In this document: positions 44,921 to 58,400 of the stretch, in pieces | Layout: each line of letters opens with the position of its first letter | Position numbering within the stretch: position 1 is the first letter of the stretch | NCBI GenBank assembly: GCA_032718475.1 | Contig: JAUCBJ010001351.1 | Location: 1-59,872, forward strand | DNA from: Nemertoderma westbladi | Lineage: Eukaryota > Xenacoelomorpha > Nemertodermatida > Nemertodermatidae | Reading direction: 5' to 3' | Length of the DNA: 59,872 nt | Notes under the pieces: generated by a model | The model's database searches: none | Seen by the model: only the letters and a program-made list of their open reading frames with translations | What the model was told of the DNA's origin: nothing | Made by a program: the position numbers and the translations under genes

Positions 44921-45300
44921 AGGTGTCACACTGCAACCAACTTTATGCTTCACAAAACATATTCAGGAAAAGAAACAGAAATCCTTTGCGGTGATTGGAT
45001 CTCTAAAACATATATATCTATGCTCTGTTAAAATCGGTATGAAAATCGTTAATATGAAAATAGAACCTATGGTTAAATAGCGCGGTACTTTAAACTCAAC
45101 CAATTAAAAGATATTCATAGAATAAAGAATATATTTGTGAAACGTTTGCTTGGTCTCTATAAAATCGCATCAGCTACCCTGGCATTACACCTAGTTAATG
45201 AAAAAACCTTCGTGCTCTCTATTTTAGAATGTTATCTGCCTTCCAGACCGACATTTGGAAGTCAAGTGGGCAGAAAAACCGCCAAGTGGTAACGCGGGTA
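44921..45300 (+). pseudogene. Non-LTR RT, 3' half of a split ORF
   Basis: Directly from the last 28-bp unit the frame reads VDHYEYLGVTLQPTLCFTKH, then KSFAVIGSLKHI, VKIGMKIVNMKIEPMV and, after a stop and frame change near 45080, RIKNIFVKRLLGLYKIAS and ALHLVNEKTFVLSILE. This is the part that follows the YLG motif in LINE ORF2 proteins and complements the piece ending at 13440, which stops at the same motif. The coding signal fades near 45240-45300, just before the 31-bp satellite. Confidence 0.8.
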
Positions 45301-45329
45301 ACTGCCCATGGCTTCCACCATAAACTCTG

Positions 45330-48300
45330 CAATCGTATAGCCTCCTTCCACAACCTGTCCCAACCGTATAGCCTCCTTCCACGACCTGTCCCAATCGTAT
45401 AGCCTCCTTCCACGACCTGTCCCAATCGTATAGCCTCCTTCCACAACCTGTCCCAATCGTATAGCCTCCTTCCACGACATGTCCCAATCGTATAGCCTCC
45501 TTCCACAACCTGTCCCAATCGTATAGCCTCCTTCCACGACCTGCCCCAATCGTATAGCCTCCTTCCACGACCTGTCCCAATCGTATAGCCTCCTTCCACG
45601 ACCTGTCCCAATCGTATAGCCTCCTTCCACGACCTGTTCCAATCGTATAGCCTCCTTCCACGACATGTCCCAATCGTATAGCCTCATTCCACGACCTGTC
45701 CCAATCGTATAGCCACCTTCCACGACCTGTCCCAATCGTATAGCCTCCTTCCACGACCTGTCCCAATCGTATAGTCTCCTCCCACGACCTGTCCCAATCG
45801 TATAGCCTCCTTCCACGACCTGTCCCAATCGTATAGCCTCCTTCCACGACCTGTCCCAATCGTATAGCCTCCTTCCACGACCTGTCCCAATCGTATAGCC
45901 TCCTTCCACGACCTGTCCCAATCGTATAGCCTCCTTCCCGACCTGTCCCAATCGTATAGCCTCCTTCCACAACCTGTCCCAATCGCATAGCCTCCTTCCA
46001 CGACCTGTCCCAATCGTATAGTCTCCTTCCACGACCTGTCCCAATCGTATAGCCTCCTTCCACGACCTGTCCCAATCGTATAGCCTCCTTCCACGACCTG
46101 TCCCAATCGTATAGCCTCCTTCCACGACCTGTCCCAATCGTATAGCCTCCTTCCACGACCTGTCCCAATCGTATAGTCTCCTTCCACGACCTGTCCCAAT
46201 CGTATAGCCTCCTTCCACGACCTGTCCCAATCGTATAGCCTCCTTCCACGACCTGTCCCAATCGTATAGCATCCTTCCACGACCTGTCCCAATCGTATAG
46301 CCTCCTTCAACGACCTGTCCCAATCGTATAGCCTCCTTCCACGACCTGTCCCAATCGTATAGCCTCCTTCCCGACCTGTCCCAATCGTATAGCCTCCTTC
46401 CACAACCTGTCCCAATCGTATAGCCTCCTTCCACGACCTGTCCCAATCGTATAGCATCCTTCCACGACCTGTCCCAATCGTATAGCCTCCTTCAACGACC
46501 TGTCCCAATCGTATAGCCTCCTTCCACGACCTGTCCCAATCGTATAGCCTCCTTCCCGACCTGTCCCAATCGTATAGCCTCCTTCCACAACCTGTCCCAA
46601 TCGTATAGCCTCCTTCCACGACCTGTCCCAATCGTATAGCCTCCTTTCACGACCTGCCCCAATCGTATAGCCTCCTTCCACGACCTGTCCCAATCGTATA
46701 GCCTCCTTCCACGACCTGTTCCAATCGTATAGCCTCCTTCCACGACCTGTCCCAATCGTATAGCCTCATTCCACGACCTGTCCCAATCGAATAGCCTCCT
46801 TCCACGACCTGTCCCAATCGTATAGCCTCCTTCCACGACCTGTCCCAATCGTATAGCCTCCTTCCACGACCTGTCCCAATCGTATAGCCTCCTTCCACGA
46901 CCTGTCCCAATCGTATAGCCTCCTTCCACGACCTGTCACAATCGTATAGCCTCCTTCCACGACCTGTCCCAATCGTATAGTTTCCTTCCACGACCTGTCC
47001 CAATCGTATAGCCTCCTTCCACGACCTGTCCCAATCGTATAGCCTCCTTCCACGACATGTCCCAATCGTATAGCCTCCTTCTACGACCTGTCCCAATCGT
47101 ATAGCCTCCTTCCACGACCTGTCCCAATCGTATAGCCTCCTTCCACGACCTGTCCCAATCGTATAGCCTCCTTCCCGACCTGTCCCAATCGTATAGCCTC
47201 CTTCCACAACCTGTCCCAATCGTATAGCTTCCTTCCACGACCTGTCCCAATCGTATAGCCTCCTTCCACGACCTGTCCCAATCGTATAGCCTCCTTCCAC
47301 AACCTGTCCCAATCGTATAGCCTCCTTCCACGACCTGTCCCAATCGTATAGCCTCCTTCCACGACCTGTCCCAATCGTATAGCCTCCTTCCACGACCTGT
47401 CCCAATCGTATAGCCTCCTTCCACGACCTGTCCCAATCGTATAGCCTCCTTCCACGACCTGTCCCAATCGTATAGCCTCCTTCCACGACCTGTCCCAATC
47501 GTATAGCCTCCTTCCACGACCTGTCCCAATCGTATAGCCTCCTTCCCGACCTGTCCCAATCGTATAGCCTCCTTCCACAACCTGTCCCAATCGTATAGCC
47601 TCCTTCCACGACCTGTCCCAATCGTATAGCCTCCTTCCACGCCCTGTCCCAATCGTATAGCCTCCTTCCACAACCTGTCCCAATCGTATAGCCTCCTTCC
47701 ACGACCTGTCCCAATCGTATAGCCTCCTTCCACGACCTGTCCCAATCGTATAGCCTCCTTCCACGACCTGTTCCAATCGTATAGCCTCCTTCCACGACCT
47801 GTCCCAATCGTATAGCCTCCTTCCACGACCTGCCCCAATCGTATAGCCTCCTTCCACGACCTGTCCCAATCGTATAGCCTCCTTCCACGACCTGTCCCAA
47901 TCGTATAGCCTCCTTCCACGACCTGTCCCAATCGTATAGCCTCCTTCAACGACCTGTCCCAATCGTATAGCCTCCTTCCACGACCTGCCCCAATCGTATA
48001 GCCTCCTTCCACGACCTGTCCCAATCGTATAGCCTCCTTCCACGACCTGTCCCAATCGTATAGCCTCCTTCCACGACCTGTCCCAATCGTATAGCCTCCT
48101 TCCACAACCTGTCCCAATCGTATAGCCTCCTTCCACGACCTGTCCCAATCGTATAGCCTCCTTCCACGACCTGTCCCAATCGTATAGCCTCCTTCAACGA
48201 CCTGTCCCAATCGTATAGCCTCCTTCCACGACCTGTCCCAATCGTATAGCCTCCTTCCCGACCTGTCCCAATCGTATAGCCTCCTTCCACGACCTGTCCC

Positions 48301-48381
48301 AATCGTATAGCCTCCTTCCACGACCTGTCCCAATCGTATAGCCTCCTTGCACGACCTGTCCCAATCGTATAGCCTCCTTCC
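45330..48381 (+). repeat. 31-bp satellite array
   Basis: About 98 units of 31 bp (GTATAGCCTCCTTCCACGAC then CTGTCCCAATC). A 29-bp variant with TTCCCGACC recurs near 45937, 46370, 46555, 47173, 47543 and 48257, and ACAACCTG variants also recur, showing block duplication. Since 31 is not a multiple of three and the unit lacks stops on the minus strand, very long minus-strand frames of a GQVVEGGYTIGTGRGRRLYD type arise; they are not genes. Confidence 0.97.
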
Positions 48382-49451
48382 CTCCCCAGAACTGCGGGGA
48401 ATGCTGTGTCGATCGCCACCACAGCAAGAAAAAAAAAATAATAATCGTATCGTAAATCTATTATTTTTCCACATAATACGACAGCAGGATATCATTACAG
48501 AAATATTGTGTGATCACAGAACAACAACACGTGTTCTATACAATAAAATACAATAGAATCCAAGAGAATGTCGTCAGCCTAGGATATTCTCAATATCTGT
48601 AATAAAAAAAATCATTTTAAAAACATAATATCAATATTACTGTCGTAATATTCTATTAGTTTTCAATGCTTATTTTAATACAGTAATATATTTTTGAACA
48701 AAAATACCTGTTTTAGTTACCTTCGCGAGATTACGATTTCTCTATACGACCCAGAAAACGCACCCATTATACTTTCTAGTATAATGTAGGTTTGGTTTAC
48801 TGAGAACGATACCTAATTCACGCACATCCTGCCTGAAAAGTTGGCGATAACTGTAGAAGTTAAACAATTCCAGGAGCACTCAAAGTCAGAAAACGCCCCT
48901 TATTAACGAACCAATCACAGGCTTTGGTTCAACTAGTAATTGGAAGTGGACCTTTGCACCATTTCGTTAACAACGCCAAACATGGACCACACACTGAGAG
49001 AAACGCCCCTTCTAAACCAACCAATGGGTGCTTTTTACAACCAGGTGCCCGATATATCATACAACCAACCAACCATGTGGCAATCAATGTGGACGGTAAC
49101 ACAATATAAAGTTCACGGCCTTCAATAGTTTACGTTTGTGCATGGCTATGAGTAATTATTATTATGCAACAAAAAATGTACTATAATTAGGTGTTGATGG
49201 TATTTAAATTATTCACAGTTGGAATAAAAATTATATTCCAGGGAGTTTTATGGTACTGTTTATTAGTAATCTTTTGTGTACCGGTACTATCTTTTCCCTT
49301 TATGTTCCTATGACTTTACGTTCAATCGCTTCGTTTTTAATAATTACAAATAGGTCACGAAATTTTCACACAAATCGTAATTGTTTGTCGGAGGAAACGG
49401 ATATTTAAAACCCATAAACTGTTTAATTAACTGTGGCCCATGTGAAGAATA
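48382..49451. other. Spacer between two satellites
   Basis: About 1.07 kb of non-satellite sequence, AT-rich. Two similar segments around 48885-48960 and 48975-49030 share AAACGCCCCTT followed by AACCAACCAAT-like text, perhaps an old duplication. No gene is supported. Confidence 0.45.
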
Positions 49452-52400
49452 CCCTGGGTTGCATGGGTTGCGGTGAGGGCCACTTAACCATATCTGGCCG
49501 GGGTTGCATGGGCCACTGTGAGAACCCACTTAACCCTATCTGGCCCAGTGGCCCGGGTTGCATGGGCCACTGTGAGACCCCACTTAACCCTATCTGGCCC
49601 GGGTTGCATGGGCCACTGTGAGAACCCACTTAACCCTATCTGGCCCGGGTTGCATGGGCCACTGTGAGAACCCACTTAACCCTATCTGGCCTGGGTTGCA
49701 TGGGCCACTGTGAGAACCCACTTAACCCTAACTGGCCCGGGTTGCATGGACCACTGTGAGAACCCACTTAACCCTATCTGGCCCGGGTTGCATGGGCAAC
49801 GGTGAGGGCCACTTAACCCTATCTGGCCAGGGTTGCATGGGCCACGGTGAGGGCCGCTAAACCATATCTGGCCCGGGTTACATGGGCCACTGTGAGAACC
49901 CACTTAACCCTATCTGGCCCGGGTTGCATGGGCCACTATGAGAACCCACTTAACCCTATCTGGCCCGAGTTGCATGGGCCACTGTGAGAACCCACTTAAC
50001 CCTATCTGGCCCGGGTTGCATGGGCCACTGTGAGAACCCACTTAACCATATATGGCCCGTGAGGCATGGGCCACGGTGAGGGCCACTTAACCATATCTGG
50101 CCCGGGTTGCATGGGCCACGGTGAAGCGCCACTTAACCATATCTGGCCCGGGTTGCATGGGCCACGGTAAGGGCCACTTAACCATATCGGGCCCGGGTTG
50201 CATGGGCCACGGTGAGGGCCACTTAACTATATCTGGCCAAGGTTGCATGGGCCACGGTGAGGGCCACTAAACCATATCTAGCCCGGGTTGCATGGGCCAC
50301 TGTGAGAACCCACTTAACCCTATCTGGCCCGGGTTGCATGGGCCACTGTGAGAACCCACTTAACCCTATCTGGCCCGGGTTGCATGGGCCACTGTGAGAA
50401 CCCACTTAACCCTATCTGGCCTGGGTTGCATGGGCCACTGTGAGAACCCACTTAACCCTAACTGGCCCGGGTTGCATGGACCACTGTGAGAACCCACTTA
50501 ACCCTATCTGGCCCGGGTTGCATGGGCAACGGTGAGGGCCACTTAACCCTATCTGGCCAGGGTTGCATGGGCCACGGTGAGGGCCGCTAAACCATATCTG
50601 GCCCGAGTTACATGGGCCACTGTGAGAACCCACTTAACCCTATCTGGCCCGGGTTGCATGGGCCACTATGAGAACCCACTTAACCCTATCTGGCCCGAGT
50701 TGCATGGGCCACTGTGAGAACCCACTTAACCCTATCTGGCCCGGGTTGCATGGGCCACTGAGAGAACCCACTTATCCCTATCTGGCCCGGGTTGCATGGG
50801 TCACTGTGAGAACCCACTTAACCGTATCTGGCCCGGGTGGCACGGGCCACGGTGAGAGCCCACATAACCCTATCTGGCCGGGGTTGCATGGGCCACGGTG
50901 AGGGCGACTTAACCTTATCTGGCCCTTTGTTGCATGGGCCACTGTGAGAACCCACTTAACCCTATCTGGCCCGGGTTGCATGGGCCACTATGAGAACCCA
51001 CTTAACCCTATCTGGCCCGGGTTGCATGGGCCACTGTTTGAACCCACTTAACCCTATCTGGTCCGTGTTGCATGGGCCACGGTGAGTGCCACTTAACCAT
51101 ATCTGGCCCGTGTTGCATGGGCCACGGTGAGGGCCACTTAACCATATCTGGTCCGGGTTGCATGGGCCACGGTGAGGGCCACTTAATCATATCTGGCCCG
51201 AGTTGCATGTGCCACGGTAAGGGCCACTTAACCATATCTGGCCCGGGTTGCATGGGCCACGGTGAGGGCCGCTAAACCATATCTGGCCCGAGTTACATGG
51301 GCCACTGTGAGAACGCACTTAACCCTATCTGGCCCGGGTTGCATGGGCCACGTGAGGGCCACTTAACCCTATCTGGCCCGGGTTGCATGGGCCACTTTGA
51401 GAACCCACTTAACCGTATCTGGCCCGGGTTGCACGGGCCACGGTGAGAGCCCACATAACCCTATCTGACCCGGGTTGCATGGGCCACTATGAGAACCCAC
51501 TTAACCCTATCTGGCCCGGGTTGCATGGGCCACTGTGAGAACCCACTTAACCCTATCTGGCCCGTGTTGCATGGGCCACGGTGAGGGCCACTTAACCATA
51601 TCTGGCCCGGGTTGCATGGGCCACGGTGAGGGCCACTTAACCATATCTGGCCCGGGATGCATGGGCCGCGGTGAGGGCCACTTAACCATATCTGGCCCGG
51701 GTTGCATGGGCCACGGTAAGAGCCCACTTAACCCTATCTGGCCCGGATTGCATGGGCCACTGTGAAACCCACTTAACCCTATCTGGCTCGGGTTGCATGG
51801 GCCACGGTGAGAGCCCACTTAACCCTATCTGGCCCGGGTTGCATGGGCCACTGTGAGAACCCACTTAACCGTATCTGGCCCGTGTTGCATGGGCCACAGT
51901 GAGGGCCACTTAACCATATCTGGCCCGGGTTGCATGGGCCACGGTAAGAACCCACTTAACCCTATCTGGCCCGGGTTGCATGGGCCACTGTGAAACCAAC
52001 TTAACCCTATCTGGCTCGGGTTGCATGGGCCACGGTGAGAGCCCATTTAACCCTATCTGGCCCGGGTGGCATGGGCCACGTTGAGGGCCCACTTAACCCT
52101 ATCTGGCCCGGGTTGCATGGGCCACGGTGAGAGCCCACTTAACCCTATCTGGCCCGGGTTGCATGGGTCACGGTGAGGGGCAATTAACCCTATCTGGCCC
52201 GGGTTGCATGGGCCACGGTAAGAGCCCACTTAACCCTATCTGGCCCGGGTTGCATGGGCCACTGTGAAACCAACTTAACCCTATCTGGCTCGGGTTGCAT
52301 GGGCCACGGTGAGAGCCCATTTAACCCTATCTGGCCCGGGTGGCATGGGCCACGTTGAGGGCCCACTTAACCCTATCTGGTCCGGGTTGTATGGGCCACG

Positions 52401-55400
52401 GTGAGGGCCCACTTAACCCTATCTGGCCCGGGTTGCATGGGTCACGGTGAGGGGCAATTAACCCTATCTGGCCCGGGTTGCATGGGCCACGGTGAGAGCC
52501 CGCTTAACACTATCTGGCCCGGGTTGTATGGGCCACGGTGAGGGCCCACTTAACCCTATCTGGCCCGGGTTGCATGGGCCACGGTGAGGGGCCACTTAAC
52601 ACTATCTGGCCCGGGTTGCGTGGGCCACGGTGAGAGCCCGCTTAACCCTATCTGGCCCGGGTTGCATGGGCCACTGTGAAACCCACTTAACTCTATCTGG
52701 CCCGGGTTGCATGGGCCACGGTGAGAGCCCACTTAACCCTATCTGGCCCGGGTTGCATGGGCCACTGTGAGAACCCACTTAACCCTATCTGGCCCGTGTT
52801 GCATGGGCCACGGTGAGGGCCACTTAACCATATCTGGTCCGGGTTGCATGGGCCACGGTGAGGGCCACTTAACCATATCTGGCCCGGGTTGCATGGGCCA
52901 CGGTGAGGGCCACTTAACCATATCTGGCCCGGGTTGCATGGGCCACTGTGAGAACCCACTTAACCCTATCTGGCCCGGGTTGCATGGGCCACTGAGAGAA
53001 CCCACTTACCCCTATCTGGCCCGGGTTGCATGGGCCACTGTGAGAACCCACTTAGCCCTATCTGGCCCGGGTTGCATGGTCCACTGTGAGAACCCACTTA
53101 ACCCTATCTGGCCCGTGTTGCATGGGCCACGGTGAAGGCCACTTAACCATATCTGGCCCGGGTTGCATGGGCCACGGTAAGAGCCCATTTAACCCTATCT
53201 GGCCCGGGTGGCATGGGCCACGGTGAGGGCCACTTAACCATATCTGGTCCGGGTTGCATGGGCCACGGTGAGGGCCACTTAACCATATCTGGCCCGGGTT
53301 GCATGGGCCACGGTGAGGGCCACTTAACCATATCTGGCCCGGGTTGCATGGGCCACTGTGAGAACCCACTTAACCCTATCTGGCCCGGGTTGCATGGGCC
53401 ACTGAGAGAACCCACTTACCCCTATCTGGCCCGGGTTGCATGGGCCACTGTGAGAACCCACTTAGCCCTATCTGGCCCGGGTTGCATGGTCCACTGTGAG
53501 AACCCACTTAACCCTATCTGGCCCGTGTTGCATGGGCCACGGTGAAGGCCACTTAACCATATCTGGCCCGGGTTGCATGGGCCACGGTAAGAGCCCACTT
53601 AACCCTATATGGCCCGGGTTGCATGGGCCACTGTGAAACCCACTTAACCCTATCTGGCTCGGGTTGCATGGGCCACGGTGAGAGCCCACTTAACCCTATC
53701 TGGCCCGGGTTGCATGGGCCACTGTGAGAACCCACTTAACCCTATCTGGCCCGTGTTGCATGGGCCACGGTGAGGGCCACTTAACTATATCTGGCCCGGG
53801 TTGCATGGGCCACGGTAAGAGCCCACGTAACCCTATCTGGCCCGGGTTGCATGGGCCACTGTGAAACCCACTTAACCCTATCTGGCTCGGGTTGCATGGG
53901 CCAGGGTGAGAGCCCATTTAACCCTATCTGGCCCGGGTGGCATGGGCCACGTTGAGGGCCCATTTAACCCTATCTGGCCCGGGTTGCATGGGCCACGGTA
54001 AGAGCCCACGTAACCCTATCTGGCCCGGGTTGCATGGGCCACTGTGAAACCCACTTAACCCTATCTGGCTCGGGTTGCATGGGCCAGGGTGAGAGCCCAT
54101 TTAACCCTATCTGGCCCGGGTGGCATGGGCCACGTTGAGGGCCCATTTAACCCTATCTGGCCCGGGTTGCATGGGCCACGGTGAGAGCCCACTTAACCCT
54201 ATCTGGCCCGTCTAGCATGGGCCACGTTGAGAGCCCACTTAACCCTATCTGGCCCGGGTTGCATGGGCACGGCGAGGGCACACTTAACCCTATCTGGCCC
54301 GGGTTGCATGGGCCACGATGAGAGCCCACTTTACCCTATCTGGCCCGTGTAGCATGGGCCACGGTGAGAGCCCACTTAACCCTATCTGGCCCGGGTTGTA
54401 TGGGCCACGGTGAGGGCCCACTTAACCCTATCTGGCCCGGGTTGCATGGGCCACTGTGAAACCTACTTAACTCTATCTGGCCCGGGTTGCATGGGCCACG
54501 GTGAGAGCCCACTTAACCCTATCTGGCCCGGGTTGCATGGGCCACTGTGAGAATCCATTTAACCCTATCTGGCCCGGGTTGCATGGGCCACGGTGAGAGC
54601 CCATTTAACCCTATCTGGCCCGTGTTGCATGGGCCACGGTGAGAGGCCACTTAACCATATCTGGCCCGGGTTGCATGGGCCACGGTGAGGGCCACTTAAC
54701 CATATCTGGCCCGGGTTGCATGGGCCACGGTGAGGGCCACTTAACCATATCTGGCCCGGGTTGCATGGGCCACTGTGAGAACCCACTTAACCCTATCTGG
54801 CCCGGGTTGCATGGGCCACTGTGAGGAACCCACTTAACCCTATCTGGCCCGGGTTGCATGGGCCACTGTGAGAACCCACTTAACCCTATCTGGCCCGGGT
54901 TGCATGGGCCACGGTGAGAGCCCACTTAACCCTATCTGGCCCGGGTTGCATGGGCCACTGTGAGAACCCACTTAACCCTATCTGGCCCGGGTTGCATGGG
55001 CCACTGTGAGAACCCACTTAACCGTATCTGGCCCGTGTTGCATGGGCCACAGTGAGGGCCACTTAACCATATCTGGCCCGGGTTGCATGGGCCACGGTAA
55101 GAACCCACTTAACCCTATCTGGCCCGGGTTGCATGGGCCACTGTGAAACCAACTTAACCCTATCTGGCTCGGGTTGCATGGGCCACGGTGAGAGCCCATT
55201 TAACCCTATCTGGCCCGGGTGGCATGGGCCACGTTGAGGGCCCACTTAACCCTATCTGGCCCGGGTTGCATGGGCCACGGTGAGAGCCCACTTAACCCTA
55301 TCTGGCCCGGGTTGCATGGGTCACGGTGAGGGGCAATTAACCCTATCTGGCCCGGGTTGCATGGGCCACGGTAAGAGCCCACTTAACCCTATCTGGCCCG

Positions 55401-58400
55401 GGTTGCATGGGCCACTGTGAAACCAACTTAACCCTATCTGGCTCGGGTTGCATGGGCCACGGTGAGAGCCCATTTAACCCTATCTGGCCCGGGTGGCATG
55501 GGCCACGTTGAGGGCCCACTTAACCCTATCTGGTCCGGGTTGTATGGGCCACGGTGAGGGCCCACTTAACCCTATCTGGCCCGGGTTGCATGGGTCACGG
55601 TGAGGGGCAATTAACCCTATCTGGCCCGGGTTGCATGGGCCACGGTGAGAGCCCGCTTAACACTATCTGGCCCGGGTTGTATGGGCCACGGTGAGGGCCC
55701 ACTTAACCCTATCTGGCCCGGGTTGCATGGGCCACGGTGAGGGGCCACTTAACACTATCTGGCCCGGGTTGCGTGGGCCACGGTGAGAGCCCGCTTAACC
55801 CTATCTGGCCCGGGTTGCATGGGCCACTGTGAAACCCACTTAACTCTATCTGGCCCGGGTTGCATGGGCCACGGTGAGAGCCCACTTAACCCTATCTGGC
55901 CCGGGTTGCATGGGCCACTGTGAGAACCCACTTAACCCTATCTGGCCCGTGTTGCATGGGCCACGGTGAGGGCCACTTAACCATATCTGGTCCGGGTTGC
56001 ATGGGCCACGGTGAGGGCCACTTAACCATATCTGGCCCGGGTTGCATGGGCCACGGTGAGGGCCACTTAACCATATCTGGCCCGGGTTGCATGGGCCACT
56101 GTGAGAACCCACTTAACCCTATCTGGCCCGGGTTGCATGGGCCACTGAGAGAACCCACTTACCCCTATCTGGCCCGGGTTGCATGGGCCACTGTGAGAAC
56201 CCACTTAGCCCTATCTGGCCCGGGTTGCATGGTCCACTGTGAGAACCCACTTAACCCTATCTGGCCCGTGTTGCATGGGCCACGGTGAAGGCCACTTAAC
56301 CATATCTGGCCCGGGTTGCATGGGCCACGGTAAGAGCCCATTTAACCCTATCTGGCCCGGGTGGCATGGGCCACGGTGAGGGCCACTTAACCATATCTGG
56401 TCCGGGTTGCATGGGCCACGGTGAGGGCCACTTAACCATATCTGGCCCGGGTTGCATGGGCCACGGTGAGGGCCACTTAACCATATCTGGCCCGGGTTGC
56501 ATGGGCCACTGTGAGAACCCACTTAACCCTATCTGGCCCGGGTTGCATGGGCCACTGAGAGAACCCACTTACCCCTATCTGGCCCGGGTTGCATGGGCCA
56601 CTGTGAGAACCCACTTAGCCCTATCTGGCCCGGGTTGCATGGTCCACTGTGAGAACCCACTTAACCCTATCTGGCCCGTGTTGCATGGGCCACGGTGAAG
56701 GCCACTTAACCATATCTGGCCCGGGTTGCATGGGCCACGGTAAGAGCCCACTTAACCCTATATGGCCCGGGTTGCATGGGCCACTGTGAAACCCACTTAA
56801 CCCTATCTGGCTCGGGTTGCATGGGCCACGGTGAGAGCCCACTTAACCCTATCTGGCCCGGGTTGCATGGGCCACTGTGAGAACCCACTTAACCCTATCT
56901 GGCCCGTGTTGCATGGGCCACGGTGAGGGCCACTTAACTATATCTGGCCCGGGTTGCATGGGCCACGGTAAGAGCCCACGTAACCCTATCTGGCCCGGGT
57001 TGCATGGGCCACTGTGAAACCCACTTAACCCTATCTGGCTCGGGTTGCATGGGCCAGGGTGAGAGCCCATTTAACCCTATCTGGCCCGGGTGGCATGGGC
57101 CACGTTGAGGGCCCATTTAACCCTATCTGGCCCGGGTTGCATGGGCCACGGTAAGAGCCCACGTAACCCTATCTGGCCCGGGTTGCATGGGCCACTGTGA
57201 AACCCACTTAACCCTATCTGGCTCGGGTTGCATGGGCCACGGTGAGAGCCCATTTAACCCTATCTGGCCCGGGTGGCATGGGCCACGTTGAGGGCCCATT
57301 TAACCCTATCTGGCCCGGGTTGCATGGGCCACGGTGAGAGCCCACTTAACCCTATCTGGCCCGTCTAGCATGGGCCACGTTGAGAGCCCACTTAACCCTA
57401 TCTGGCCCGGGTTGCATGGGCACGGCGAGGGCCCACTTAACCCTATCTGGCCCGGGTTGCATGGGCCACGATGAGAGCCCACTTTACCCTATCTGGCCCG
57501 TGTAGCATGGGCCACGGTGAGAGCCCACTTAACCCTATCTGGCCCGGGTTGTATGGGCCACGGTGAGGGCCCACTTAACCCTATCTGGCCCGGGTTGCAT
57601 GGGCCACTGTGAAACCTACTTAACTCTATCTGGCCCGGGTTGCATGGGCCACGGTGAGAGCCCACTTAACCCTATCTGGCCCGGGTTGCATGGGCCACTG
57701 TGAGAATCCATTTAACCCTATCTGGCCCGGGTTGCATGGGCCACGGTGAGAGCCCATTTAACCCTATCTGGCCCGTGTTGCATGGGCCACGGTGAAGGCC
57801 ACTTAACCATATCTGGCCCGGGTTGCATGGGCCACGTTGAGGGCCACTTAACCATATCTGGCCCGGGTTGCATGGGCCACGGTGAGGGCCACTTAACCAT
57901 ATCTGGCCCGGGTTGCATGGGCCACTGTGAGAACCCACTTAACCCTATCTGGCCCGGGTTGCACGGGCCACTGAGAGAAGAACCCACTTAACCCTATCTG
58001 GCCCGGGTTGCATGGGCCACTGTGAGAACCCACTTAACCGTATCTGGCCCGGGTTGCACGGGCCACGGTGAGAGCCCACATAACCCTATCTGACCCGGGT
58101 TGCATGGGCCACTATGAGAACCCACTTAACCCTATCTGGCCCGGGTTGCATGGGCCACTGTGAGAACCCACTTAACCCTATCTGGCCCGTGTTGCATGGG
58201 CCACGGTGAGGGCCACTTAACCATATCTGGCCCGGGTTGCATGGGCCACGGTGAGGGCCACTTAACCATATCTGGCCCGGGTTGCATGGGCCACGGTGAG
58301 GGCCACTTAACCATATCTGGCCCGGGTTGCATGGGCCACTGTGAGAACCCACTTAACCCTATCTGGCCCGGGTTGCATGGGCCACTGAGAGAACCCACTT

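Noticed and set aside
45219-48495. Very long minus-strand open frames (up to 519 codons) with GQVVEGGYTIGTGRGRRLYD-type repeats
   Set aside because: They are the three minus-strand readings of the 31-bp satellite, which happens to lack stops on that strand. The repeat unit is not a multiple of three, so no protein repeat is conserved.
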